A program made the position numbers and the translations under genes. Shown in pieces: positions 46,128-56,360 of a stretch of 56,809 nucleotides of DNA. Location: the NCBI GenBank assembly GCA_021847245.1, contig JAJZUC010000009.1, positions 1-56,809 on the forward strand, in the 5' to 3' direction. The notes beneath the pieces were generated by a model that had not been told where the DNA came from, did not search any database, and saw only the letters and a list, made by a program, of their open reading frames with translations. Positions within the stretch are counted from its first letter, which is position 1. Each line of letters opens with the position of its first letter. Origin of the DNA: Deltaproteobacteria bacterium. Its GTDB lineage: Bacteria; Desulfobacterota; Desulfuromonadia; Geobacterales; Geobacteraceae.

Positions 46128-49001
46128 TCACTTCAGCCCGAGCAGCACGGTCCCGGCGGTGAGCGCCACCTGGGACATGATGGTCGTAATATCCTTGATG
46201 GTCCGCAGCCACGCCACCCGTTCCAGCTTCTCCGGCACCACGAGGGTATCCCCCGGGTCGAGCCGGTTGGCCATGAAGCCGCCGAAGGTCCAGCGCTTCC
46301 CGTCCTCGTCCCAGCGGATCCCGAAGGAGGACTGCTCCTTGCTGATCACGGAACCGTCCGCCTTGATCACGTACATCGCATCCTCGTCGGCGTCGCTGAG
46401 AACGCCGCCGGCCTTCTTGAGATAGAAGGAGACATCCTTGTCCGGCATGAGGACGAACGAGGTGGGATTGTAGACCGACCCCATGACGTTCACCACGCTG
46501 GAGGTCTGGGGGATCTCGAGCGCATCCCCCCCCATGAGCTCCAGGTCGTAGGGGCTCCCCGTAAACTCCCTGAGTGGCGACAGCGCGATGACCACCCGCC
46601 CCTGGGCCTTGATGGATTTCAGCTTTTCGAGATTCTTCTGCAGACCCTCCAGGGCCGTCTTGGTCGCTTCGAGCTCTTCCTTGGACGCCGCCAGGGAGGC
46701 GAGCTCTCCCTGCTTGCGGAGGATATCCTGCTCGGTGCGGGCAATGACCTCGTCCATCCGCTTCTGCTGCTCCTCGCGGACCGACTTGCGGGTGAACTTC
46801 GCCCCCCTCAGGTACGCCTTGTCGGTGAAGCCGCCGGCCCGGGCGATAACCGAGCTGAGACGCTCGCCCTTGGCGATGGAGTAGACTCCCGGGTACTTCA
46901 CCTCCCCCTTCAGGGTGACGAACCGGTCGCTCGCCTCCAGCCAGTTCTCGATCCCCCGCACGATCAGGACGTCATCGGGCCGGAGGGTGACATTGTTGTC
47001 CGGATCCCCATCCAGCGCCTTGCGGAGATTGATCTCGGTCCGCGTCGCCCGGGCGTTCCCCTTCTCGTATACGATCCGGGTCAGTTCGGCGCTCTGCAGG
47101 TAGGCGTTGCTCTTCGGACTCCCCGCCAGGAGCAGCAGGTCGCGCACGGTCATGTTGGGGTAATAGTCGTAGCCCCCGGGATTCAGGACCTGTCCGCTGA
47201 TGGAGACGGTGTGCTTCTCCACCTTCTCGCTTCGGGAGAAGACCTTGATCTGGTCCTGCTCGTGGAGGGGGATGTTCTCCTTCTCGTCCCCCGCCAGCGC
47301 CTTCCTCAGGTTGGCCGAGAGGATCTCTTTGTGGAAATCGGGAAGGGAGAGCCGGGTGATCTCGATCGACTCCACGTACGACTCGGGGAGGAGCGCCGTA
47401 TAGTCGGGGATGATGTCGGTGAGCCGCATTCCCTTGCGGAACTGGTATTCGCCGGGGCGCACCACGTGTCCCCGGAGGGTCACGACCTGCCGCAGCGCCT
47501 TGTTCACCGGGAAAATCTTCACCATGTCCCGGTCGTGGATCTCCTGCGCGGACGGCCCTCCCGCGCCCCCCTGGAGCTGGTAATCGACGACGACCCGGCT
47601 GGCGTTCCCCTCGAACCGCTCCACCTGGAGCCGCCCCTCGTAGCCGGCGGCGGTGATCCCCCCCGCCATCTCCAGCAGTTGTTTGAGATCGGTCTTTCCC
47701 TTGAGCTCGTAGATCGCCGGCCGTTTCACCTCGCCGGCCACCGCCGCCACCGGTCCGATCACCGGCACGAAGACGGTGTCGCCGTTATGGAGCCGGACGT
47801 CCCGGCTCCGGTCCCCCGCCAGGAGCATGTCATAGAGGTCGACCTCCTGAACGAGCTTCCCCCCCCTCATGAGCCTGATGGTCCGGAGACTTCCGTTCTT
47901 GGAGACCCCCCCCGCCAGGGAGAGGGCATTGACCACCGTGCCGAGGGAGCCGATGGCGTAGGTCCCGGGGGCCTCCACCTCTCCCACCACGTAAACCTGG
48001 ATCGTCCGCAGCCGGCCGAGGGTAACGTTGAGCTCGTACCCCTTGAAATAGCGCGACACCGCCCGGTCGATCGCCTCCCGCGCCTGGGCATAGCTGAGTC
48101 CCCATACCTTCACGCTCCCGACCCGGGGGATGGTGATCTCTCCGTTTCGGTCCACGGTCAGCTCATGGCGGGCGTTGACGGTCCCCCAGAGATCAATCCG
48201 GAGCGCATCGCCCGGACCGAGCACGTACTCCTCTCCCACCGGCATGTTTTCCACCGGCACACCGGTCATCAGGCTGTTCTTGAAGAAATCGTAGCCGAAC
48301 TGGTGCAGCTCCCGCCTGAACGGATCCGCCTCGATCTTGTCGAGGAGGGTGAGGTTCTTGCGGGAGAACGCCCGTTCCAGGGGAGAGCCCAGCTCCTCCT
48401 GGGCCAGGGGGATCACCCGCTCCTCGTTGGAGAGAAGGGTCAGGGTATTGTCCCGCGTATACCCCTGGACCTTGATGAAATAGACCTGACTGTTCTTCAG
48501 CTCCCGGAGTTTGTGGTCGGTGGCGGTGCCGACCTCCAGCTTCCGGTCGTAGCGTCCCGATTCGGTCCCGTAGAAGATCGTAAACCGGAGCTGCTCGTCC
48601 GCGGCAAGACGGGGAAGGCCGACCATCGTCCAGCTCAGGGCAACCAGGCCGTCCCCCGGCTCGGCCTTGAGGACGAGGCGGGGCTTCTCCTCCTTCTCGA
48701 ACAGCCCCTTTTCCTTCTTGGCATCCTTCGGCTCCAGCTCGTAGGAGGGCTTCTTCTCCCCCCCGCCGTCGAGATCACGCCCCTTCTCCACCGGCTGCCT
48801 GAGGTCCTCCAGGGGAGTCTCGAACTGCAGGCTCCCCTTCCCCGCGCTTTCCCCATTCCTGGCCGTGGTCCTGACCGGTCCGAGGTAGACCCCGCTATCC
48901 TCGGAGGGGAGCTTGTTCGTGTCATCCGGGGTGAAGGCAAGGAGAGTCGTCGGCAGAAGAAGGAAAAGGGCGAGGAAAACGATGCGCATCATCTTGGTCA
49001 T
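46128..49001 (-). CDS. Polysaccharide export (OPX/Wza-like) protein with Fn3 and six SLBB domains
   Basis: A 957-residue exported protein, far longer than Wza (about 380). Order: signal peptide (1-22, no lipobox); a linker; an Fn3-like domain (about 105-198: LVALSWT, FTIFYGTESGRY, YFIKVQGYT); Poly_export domain (about 255-335); six SLBB beta-grasp repeats (starting near 335, 418, 505, 597, 694 and 836); a coiled coil inside the fifth repeat (about 742-798); and a hydrophobic C-terminal helix. The ATG at 49001 has GAGG 8 bases upstream. It lies between the Wzi and Wzz genes and should conduct glycan across the periplasm and outer membrane. Confidence 0.9.
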   Translation of the reverse strand: MTKMMRIVFLALFLLLPTTLLAFTPDDTNKLPSEDSGVYLGPVRTTARNGESAGKGSLQFETPLEDLRQPVEKGRDLDGGGEKKPSYELEPKDAKKEKGLFEKEEKPRLVLKAEPGDGLVALSWTMVGLPRLAADEQLRFTIFYGTESGRYDRKLEVGTATDHKLRELKNSQVYFIKVQGYTRDNTLTLLSNEERVIPLAQEELGSPLERAFSRKNLTLLDKIEADPFRRELHQFGYDFFKNSLMTGVPVENMPVGEEYVLGPGDALRIDLWGTVNARHELTVDRNGEITIPRVGSVKVWGLSYAQAREAIDRAVSRYFKGYELNVTLGRLRTIQVYVVGEVEAPGTYAIGSLGTVVNALSLAGGVSKNGSLRTIRLMRGGKLVQEVDLYDMLLAGDRSRDVRLHNGDTVFVPVIGPVAAVAGEVKRPAIYELKGKTDLKQLLEMAGGITAAGYEGRLQVERFEGNASRVVVDYQLQGGAGGPSAQEIHDRDMVKIFPVNKALRQVVTLRGHVVRPGEYQFRKGMRLTDIIPDYTALLPESYVESIEITRLSLPDFHKEILSANLRKALAGDEKENIPLHEQDQIKVFSRSEKVEKHTVSISGQVLNPGGYDYYPNMTVRDLLLLAGSPKSNAYLQSAELTRIVYEKGNARATRTEINLRKALDGDPDNNVTLRPDDVLIVRGIENWLEASDRFVTLKGEVKYPGVYSIAKGERLSSVIARAGGFTDKAYLRGAKFTRKSVREEQQKRMDEVIARTEQDILRKQGELASLAASKEELEATKTALEGLQKNLEKLKSIKAQGRVVIALSPLREFTGSPYDLELMGGDALEIPQTSSVVNVMGSVYNPTSFVLMPDKDVSFYLKKAGGVLSDADEDAMYVIKADGSVISKEQSSFGIRWDEDGKRWTFGGFMANRLDPGDTLVVPEKLERVAWLRTIKDITTIMSQVALTAGTVLLGLK

Positions 49002-49105
49002 TACTGCAGCCTCGTAAGGTTTTCGGATGGGATAGCCCGCAAAGCGATTCTGCTTACCAGTTTGCGGATGATTTGTAAATGGGAAATTCGGCAAGGGGCT
49101 CTCTG

Positions 49106-50752
49106 TCAGTAGCGATAGCTCATCTCCGCCTTGAACAGCTGGTTCGTCTGATCCACGCCGTTCGCCAGATTGAAATTGGAAATCCGCTCCCTGCCGTACA
49201 TGAGATTGAGATCGACGTCTCCGACCAGGGGGAGGTTCCACGAAATCGTCCCGGCATATTTTCGTTCGATCCCCTGCCGGACGCCGTTTACCTCCACCCT
49301 TCCCTCGTGTCCGCGATCGGTGCGGTAGAGCTCCAGGGCGAGGATGTTGCGTGGCGAGAACCAGTGGCTGTAGCGGAGGTAAAACTCGATGGTCGCCCCC
49401 CCCTGGGAGTGCCCGATCGGCATCCCGCGATAGAGGTACCCCTCGGGGAACGTCCCGTTGGTGTAGAGGATGTTGTTCCCCTTGAAGAATTCGAAGCGCA
49501 GGTCGTCCCGCCCGCTCTCCGTAAGCCGCGGGATATAGAACCCCGCCACGTAGCTCTCCACGATCGGCCAGAACGCCGCGGTATCCTCGCCGGAGAACTC
49601 CCCGTAGAATTCGGTGTTGCGCAGCCAGGGCGCCCGGTAGCGGAGCTCAATGCCGGCGAGGCCGTTGGAGTTGTCGGCGCTGGTGCCGCCGATGATCCCC
49701 CGGAGGGTGTCCCCGAGGCTGTTGTTCACCCCCGGCCCCCCGACCTGCCGCCCCAGGTTGAGGCCGATCTCCCAGTCGCTCGCCGGCTTGTAGGAAAGCT
49801 TCAGCGCATAGAACCAGGGCTGACGCTCCGCACCATCGGTAACCGTCCGGTCGAACCGCGAGGCAATGAGGCTGTACTTGACCATGCCCCAGGAACCGAG
49901 GGAAAGGGGCTCCGGGCTGGAGAGCTTGACCAGATCGAAGTTGCGGGCATTGTCGGTGAGGGTGATGGCCCCCCTGGCGCCGAGCCCGAGCCAGTTCGCA
50001 TCCCGCCCCACCTCCAGCTCCAGGCCGCCGCCGCCCAGCTTGACATATCCCTTGTTCAGAAGGAGCTGCGCCGCGCCGCCGCTTCCGCGGTAGACGAAAA
50101 GGGGCTCGATCAGGGCGCTCACCTGCCTGCCGAGGTACGCCTCGCTGCTGAACCGCAACTCGGCGTTGTGGCCGTCGCGGTAGACGATCCCCTCGTTGTT
50201 GGGGAGAAACGGCGTCCCCTCGGTGCCGTGCTGCAGAGCGAGCGACGGATAGGGATTCGGCGGCCGAAGCCCCGAGCCGATGCCGAAGACCCCGTCGTTG
50301 CCAGGATCGTGCACCGGGCGCTCGTAACTGCGGGGGGTGCCGTCGAGGTAGACGTACCTGAGCCGGGAGGAGGCCACGAGATTGTAGTCGAAAAACGGCA
50401 CCTTCTCTTCCCGGTACAGCCCGTACTCGCGGGGGAGGAGCTCCTTCAGCCGCTGCAGGACCTCGCTCGCCAGCGGAGACACCTCCGGGCGCTCCTTCAG
50501 GGCCGCCTCGGCCTCCAGCAGCAGCCGCGCCGCCTCCGCCTTCGAGAACGGCCTGATCCCGCGAAAATCGCTCCTGATGAGCCCGGCGCCGGAGAGCTTC
50601 TCCAGATAGGCATAAATCGGACTGTCGAGGGGGATGTTGGGGGAAGAGAGGGCGAAGGCACTCGCCGCCCAAAGCGGCAGGGCCAGGAGTGCCAGACAGG
50701 CTGCGCGAAGCGCCCCGCGGCCGGGGATCGACGGTGAATAATTGTGGGACAC
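49106..50752 (-). CDS. Wzi-family capsule assembly outer-membrane protein
   Basis: A 548-residue protein with a signal peptide (about residues 14-35, ending ASAFA), an N-terminal helical part (IYAYLEKLSGAGLIRSDFRG) and a long beta-barrel of alternating aromatic strands ending in MSYRY, an outer-membrane C-terminal signature. It matches the Wzi capsule-attachment family, whose E. coli member is a lectin that anchors group 1 capsule. It lies upstream of the OPX gene, supporting a cell-attached glycan. Confidence 0.87.
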   Translation of the reverse strand: MSHNYSPSIPGRGALRAACLALLALPLWAASAFALSSPNIPLDSPIYAYLEKLSGAGLIRSDFRGIRPFSKAEAARLLLEAEAALKERPEVSPLASEVLQRLKELLPREYGLYREEKVPFFDYNLVASSRLRYVYLDGTPRSYERPVHDPGNDGVFGIGSGLRPPNPYPSLALQHGTEGTPFLPNNEGIVYRDGHNAELRFSSEAYLGRQVSALIEPLFVYRGSGGAAQLLLNKGYVKLGGGGLELEVGRDANWLGLGARGAITLTDNARNFDLVKLSSPEPLSLGSWGMVKYSLIASRFDRTVTDGAERQPWFYALKLSYKPASDWEIGLNLGRQVGGPGVNNSLGDTLRGIIGGTSADNSNGLAGIELRYRAPWLRNTEFYGEFSGEDTAAFWPIVESYVAGFYIPRLTESGRDDLRFEFFKGNNILYTNGTFPEGYLYRGMPIGHSQGGATIEFYLRYSHWFSPRNILALELYRTDRGHEGRVEVNGVRQGIERKYAGTISWNLPLVGDVDLNLMYGRERISNFNLANGVDQTNQLFKAEMSYRY

Positions 50753-50798
50753 TGGACGAACCTCTGTTCCTTGAAATGCCTGTCTTGCGTGAAGCCGA

Positions 50799-51290
50799 TT
50801 ACTCCTCGACCAGCGCGATCAGCTGGTCGAGTTTATCGACAAACCGCCCGTGGGCCAACCGGAACGCGGCCATCGCCCTAGGGGTCCGCGCATCAACCAG
50901 CTTGAGCTTGTCCAGATCGAGCTCGCTCTGGTAGATATGCCGGAATACATGCCTGAACGCCCGCAGTTCGTCGATTAACGGCACGTCACCCATGGCGAGC
51001 AGAGCCGGCCGGACCCCATCGATATCGAGGGCCATGCGGTGCACCAGGTCCCGGCGCCAGTTCAGCCGGTCGATGTTGTTCTCGAAGCACTTGGCAACCC
51101 TGAAAAAGTAGTTCTCCATGAGGTTGTACAGATTGACGATGGTATAAGCCAGGCCGACGTAATCGAACTCATCCGGTTGAATGGATGCGAGCTTGGCGTG
51201 AATCAGCCGGTACTTCCCTTCCAGCTCGTCAAGCACCGCCATGTCTGCCAGCAATTCCGCCTTCAGGGTCCTCAGTTTGTCACTTTTCAT
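50799..51290 (-). CDS. HepT-like HEPN RNase toxin
   Basis: A 163-residue all-helical protein with the HEPN active-site motif R-x4-H-x-Y in RHVFRHIY (about residues 117-124). HepT toxins are RNases silenced when the partner MntA adds AMP to the Tyr of this motif. The start at 51290 overlaps the mntA-like gene by 11 bases. It is somewhat longer than classic HepT, and its conserved HVFRHIY differs slightly from the canonical pattern. Confidence 0.82.
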   Translation of the reverse strand: MKSDKLRTLKAELLADMAVLDELEGKYRLIHAKLASIQPDEFDYVGLAYTIVNLYNLMENYFFRVAKCFENNIDRLNWRRDLVHRMALDIDGVRPALLAMGDVPLIDELRAFRHVFRHIYQSELDLDKLKLVDARTPRAMAAFRLAHGRFVDKLDQLIALVEE

Positions 51291-51651
51291 AGAGCACGAC
51301 CCCCTCCCTTGCAACAGCCGTCCTTATCCGGTCGTCGGCAGTCGAAAGATCCACCACATCCACCGAAAACCGGCTGTCAAGAGCTATGGCAACCAGCTTC
51401 AGGAAATTTCCCCCGGAACAGACGACCGCCAGATCTATGTCGAAATCAGGGGAACGAACATCGTCCCTCGCCAGCGAGCCGAAAAGGAAGATCCTGCCGA
51501 TATCCGGATCAGCCGCCCGGAACCTTTCAACCAGAACCTTTATTTCCTCAAAGGCCATGGCCTTGCGCGCCGCCACCGCATCTGCCCGCTGCCGCAGCAG
51601 ACGCCGCTGGCGCTCTGCCATGGGCGAGAGATTTTCGGATGCATGGGTCAT
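51280..51651 (-). CDS. MntA-like minimal nucleotidyltransferase antitoxin
   Basis: A 123-residue nucleotidyltransferase with the active site GSLARDDVRSPDFDIDLAVV: GS, then eleven residues, then Asp-x-Asp, one residue more than the usual GSx10DxD. An N-terminal helix rich in Arg and Ala (MAERQRRLLRQRADAVAARK) precedes the domain. CGAGG stands 7 bases before the ATG. Paired with HepT it should AMPylate the toxin and block its RNase activity. Confidence 0.83.
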   Translation of the reverse strand: MTHASENLSPMAERQRRLLRQRADAVAARKAMAFEEIKVLVERFRAADPDIGRIFLFGSLARDDVRSPDFDIDLAVVCSGGNFLKLVAIALDSRFSVDVVDLSTADDRIRTAVAREGVVLYEK

Positions 51652-51742
51652 CTCGCTACCTCGATTCGAGATCCTGCCTGGATTCAGGGGTCGGTTTCCG
51701 GCAGATCCGGAAAAAAACGCCAGGCGGGAGCGTCCATTTTCT

Positions 51743-52078
51743 TCAGGATACATCATGCTCCTTCTTACTGCTATACAACAGCACAGCGCCGCCGCGGACA
51801 ATCTCCTGCCGGAAGCTCTCGGGAATCCGCGCCCAATCCGATATATCGACCGTTATCGGCAGATTACTCCCGGAGAGGGCCTCCCGCAGGTCTGCAACCC
51901 CTGGCATCGGCTCGCCCTCATCAACCGGGTTTCGCGCCACCAGATCAAGATCGCTTCCTTCGTGGCATCCCCCCGTAACCCTGCTGCCGTAGGCCAGCAC
52001 CTCCGCCTCGGGAATATGGGCAATTATCAATTCCCGAATGAGTCTCAGCCATTCGGGTCGCAGTTCAATGGTTGCCAT
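51743..52078 (-). CDS. Solitary MNT-type nucleotidyltransferase
   Basis: A 111-residue minimal nucleotidyltransferase with the canonical GSx10DxD in YGSRVTGGCHEGSDLDLVAR. No HEPN partner is adjacent on its own 3' side; the next gene downstream is the second nucleotidyltransferase, after 91 bases. It may use the same HepT or act on another protein. The ATG at 52078 is chosen; one ten codons earlier (52108) is possible. It is 46 bases after the WbpM-like gene, same strand. Confidence 0.78.
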   Translation of the reverse strand: MATIELRPEWLRLIRELIIAHIPEAEVLAYGSRVTGGCHEGSDLDLVARNPVDEGEPMPGVADLREALSGSNLPITVDISDWARIPESFRQEIVRGGAVLLYSSKKEHDVS

Positions 52079-52124
52079 TGCCGAACTTCCCTCGCAGGAC
52101 AGTTTCATGCTCTCAACAACTGCA

Positions 52125-54041
<1,917 letters not shown>

Positions 54042-54135
54042 CAGAATCCCCCCTCCAACAGTTCATTGCAAAAAGTTCAACGCGGAAAAATGGCGTCGAG
54101 ACGATCAGGAAACATCATCAGCATTACAGCAGAGT

Positions 54136-54525
54136 CTACCCCTTCTCCACCCGCGCACCAAGCTTTTGTCCCCTCTTGACGAATGCCGCGTCAAAACTGA
54201 AAAAAACATCTGCATGGCAACTCGACGCAAGATGCAGGGCGTCAGCAAAGTCAATCCCCTTGCCGTAGTAATCAAGCGCCTGCGACACCTCTTCCGGATT
54301 TTCCGCTACAACGTTCGGGAGACCGAGGATATGGAGAAGCGCCCTCAGAACAGACGCCACCGGTAATTCATAGACGGCACGCAGCACCCATTCCGTCTCC
54401 AGAAGGACTGTCTTGGGAATGAAGATTTCCTCTTTTCTGCCGAGAATATCAAGCGCCCGCTTCGTCTGGAGCGGGTCGTCATTGGTCACGTAACGCACCA
54501 GGATATTCGTATCGACAGCGATCAC
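54136..54525 (-). CDS. vapC: VapC-type PIN-domain toxin
   Basis: A 129-residue PIN RNase with acidic active-site residues in IAVDTNILVRYV (Asp), LLETEWVL (Glu), FADALHLA (Asp) and the late FFSFDAAF (Asp). The GTG start at 54525 overlaps the antitoxin stop by 4 bases (GTGA), so the two are translated together; a frame beginning at 54546 would run into the antitoxin. VapC toxins cut tRNA or rRNA; the target is unknown. It lies in the exopolysaccharide locus between dehydratase and sugar transferase. Confidence 0.88.
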   Translation of the reverse strand: MIAVDTNILVRYVTNDDPLQTKRALDILGRKEEIFIPKTVLLETEWVLRAVYELPVASVLRALLHILGLPNVVAENPEEVSQALDYYGKGIDFADALHLASSCHADVFFSFDAAFVKRGQKLGARVEKG

Positions 54526-54791
54526 CTGCCCTCCCCTTCCCGCCACTTTCGTCTGACATCTTCGAGAACGCCCTGCTCCATTTCCTCCAGGGTCTTGGCA
54601 GGCCCCTTATAGCCCGCACAGCCGACACCGTCTTCCAGCCGTGTGGAAGGAAACGGCTTGCGCGGCCTGAGGAGGATGCCGTCACCGACGTTCTCGATGA
54701 CAAACTCCATGCCGGCCCGCCAGTGATGGGCCTCTCTCACAGGCTTGGGAATTATTATCTGCCCCTTGCTGGATAACTTGCTCGTTTCCAT
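54522..54791 (-). CDS. vapB: AbrB/SpoVT-type antitoxin (VapB)
   Basis: An 89-residue antitoxin with an N-terminal swapped-hairpin AbrB domain (KLSSKGQIIIPKPVREAHHW, then GMEFVIENVGDGILLRPRKP) that binds DNA, and an acidic C-terminal helix (KTLEEMEQGVLEDVRRKWRE) that binds the toxin. It opens the operon, and its stop overlaps the vapC start. The domain dimer should repress its own promoter, which lies in the 60 bases before it. Confidence 0.9.
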   Translation of the reverse strand: METSKLSSKGQIIIPKPVREAHHWRAGMEFVIENVGDGILLRPRKPFPSTRLEDGVGCAGYKGPAKTLEEMEQGVLEDVRRKWREGEGR

Positions 54792-54851
54792 TGCTCACCT
54801 CTTGAGTAAGACACGGTAAGACATGTTAGCAGGGGTTGTAAGGATGGTCAA

Positions 54852-55412
54852 TCAGTGTGTAACACCCTCGCTCTTGAGGACCTTGAAAAAGGTGAAGAAC
54901 AGTATCTTCATATCAAGGACAAAAGAGCGGTTCTTCAGATAATATTCATCCAGTTCCACCTTCACCGGAATGGGAAGCTCATCGCGGCCATTTATCTGCG
55001 CCCAGCCGGTAAGACCGGGGGTAAGCCGATGAATCCCTTTCCCGGTCCGCAGGGCAACGAGGTCATCCTGATTGAACAATGCCGGCCGCGGGCCGACGAA
55101 ACTCATGTCGCCCTTGAGGATGCTATAGAGCTGGGGCAATTCGTCCAGGCTGGTCTTGCGAAGAAATTTGCCGATGGGGGTCAGATAGCGGTCCGGGTCA
55201 TTGAGAAGATGGGTTGCCACTGCCGGCGTATCGGTACGCATGGTGCGGAATTTGGGCATCTTGAAGATGTTATTGTTCCTGCCGACACGGTCGGACCAAT
55301 AGAGTATCGGGCCTTTGGAAGTCAGTTTCACCCAAATGGCCATCAATAGCATGGGGAGGGAAAATGCCAGCACCAGCAGAAATGACAGAACTAAATCGAA
55401 AACTCTTTTCAT
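54852..55412 (-). CDS. Phosphoglycosyl transferase (bacterial sugar transferase, PglC/WcaJ-like)
   Basis: Starts glycan assembly by moving a phosphosugar from UDP-sugar to undecaprenyl phosphate. The 186-residue protein is the minimal catalytic unit: a membrane-embedded helix (about residues 5-28), RVGRNNNIFKMPKFRTMRTD, the catalytic Asp-Glu in SLDELPQLYSILKGDMSF and VGPRPAL, then LTPGLTGWAQINGRD. CAGGA precedes the ATG by 7 bases. It probably once lay directly next to the epimerase at 56360, now split by about 950 bases of inserted or remnant DNA. Confidence 0.93.
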   Translation of the reverse strand: MKRVFDLVLSFLLVLAFSLPMLLMAIWVKLTSKGPILYWSDRVGRNNNIFKMPKFRTMRTDTPAVATHLLNDPDRYLTPIGKFLRKTSLDELPQLYSILKGDMSFVGPRPALFNQDDLVALRTGKGIHRLTPGLTGWAQINGRDELPIPVKVELDEYYLKNRSFVLDMKILFFTFFKVLKSEGVTH

Positions 55413-55944
55413 TGTGGATCCTGATTCCGCGACCTTTCATGGGAGCATTCATCTGTCGCATAGTATCCGCCGGATTTGGTAGCCCCCTATGCGTAATCGC
55501 ATGTCTCTCCTTAAGCTGCTTCAACCACCGCTCGATGGTTCTTTTGGGGATATTTAATGCCGACATCAATTCCGGTGCATTCTTGCCAGGATTACCCTTT
55601 ATGTACTCAAGCAGTTCACTTACACCGCCACTTACACCGCCACGCCGACTAAATGTCACCAAGACTCCGCCGGCAACTTCCTCAACGGAAAAGGCAATTT
55701 CAGGATAACTCTCAAGCTCTTTCCGGATACGGATAAAGCCGCTGCCGTACTTCTCGATGTTATTGGTCAGATAGAATGCCTCCGCAATCAACTTGTTCCG
55801 AGTGCGGGACTGGTAGGTATCGGTATTAAGGTCTTCAATTGTCAATCCGCCATAAAGCCTGCCCGGGCTAAAAACCGTTATCCGGTCATCAAATATCTTG
55901 ATCTGAATGTCGGATGAATTGGCATTGTCTTTCAGTATATTCAT
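55413..55944 (-). pseudogene. Broken ATP-binding protein gene (RecG-like C-terminal part)
   Basis: The frame matches the C-terminal half of AlbA_2/ATP-binding transcriptional regulators: IKIFDDRITVFSPGRLYGG, DTYQSRTRNKLIAEAFYLTN, NIEKYGSGFIRIRKEL and a winged-helix tail (IPKRTIERWLKQLKE). The N-terminal AlbA_2 and ATPase parts are absent; the frame begins immediately at the heptad repeat. Near 55483-55487 a C-run on the plus strand looks one base short: adding one base restores RGATKSGGYYATDE, the normal family ending, with its stop overlapping the sugar-transferase start. The gene is thus 5'-truncated and frameshifted. Confidence 0.75.
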
Positions 55945-55983
55945 GGGTTATGGGTCATAGGTCATAGGTCATGGATGGGTGGA
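55945..55983. repeat. Left heptad repeat array (inverted relative to right copy)
   Basis: GGTTATG, GGTCATA, GGTCATA, GGTCATG, GATGGGT in tandem 7-base units, ending in ATGGGTGGA at 55975-55983. It overlaps the last codons and stop of the four-helix-bundle gene. Confidence 0.85.
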
Positions 55984-56328
55984 GCGGGATTTTATGAGTG
56001 AACCGAGCATCTTGCCAAGGGCCTCGCATTCCTGTTCGATCTGATTGCGATCGGCTTCATTCAGGTAGCCGATTTCATGGGCAATGATTGTCTGTGTGAT
56101 GACCTCGGCCAGCGAGCCCTTTGCGATATGGAGAAAACGAACCGACTCCTTGTTCGTATCACGCTCGTCACCCTCCGCAATATTACTGGGGACGGACACC
56201 GCAGCACGTCGGATCTGATCCTTCAAGCCAAAATCCTTAGCGATACCACCAGTTTCAGTGACCCTATATATCAAAACCGCCAGATCCTTAGCCCGTTGCC
56301 AGACCTTCAGTTCTCGAAATCCACCCAT
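55969..56328 (-). CDS. Four-helix-bundle protein (S23/23S rRNA intervening-sequence family)
   Basis: A 119-residue protein (MGGFRELKVWQRAKDLAVLI...) of the four-helix-bundle family first seen in 23S rRNA intervening sequences; signatures are LKVWQRA, RAAVSVPSNIAEG and the C-terminal LGKMLGSLIKS. Function is unknown. The coding ends lie in inverted repeats: the first nine bases (ATGGGTGGA, 56320-56328) and TCCACCCAT near the stop (55975-55983) are exact reverse complements, and both continue outward as heptad repeats. The gene splits an exopolysaccharide gene pair, which suggests it moved as a unit. Confidence 0.88.
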   Translation of the reverse strand: MGGFRELKVWQRAKDLAVLIYRVTETGGIAKDFGLKDQIRRAAVSVPSNIAEGDERDTNKESVRFLHIAKGSLAEVITQTIIAHEIGYLNEADRNQIEQECEALGKMLGSLIKSRSTHP

Positions 56329-56360
56329 CACCTATGACCCATCACCTATGACCTATAACC
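56320..56360. repeat. Right heptad repeat array (inverted partner of 55945-55983)
   Basis: TCCACCCAT followed by 7-base units ATCACCT, ATGACCC, ATCACCT, ATGACCT, ATAACCT. It abuts the stop codon of the epimerase and covers the start of the four-helix-bundle gene. Confidence 0.85.

Noticed and set aside
55945-56360. CRISPR array from the heptad repeats
   Set aside because: Units are 7 bases, contiguous, without spacers, and there are no cas genes.
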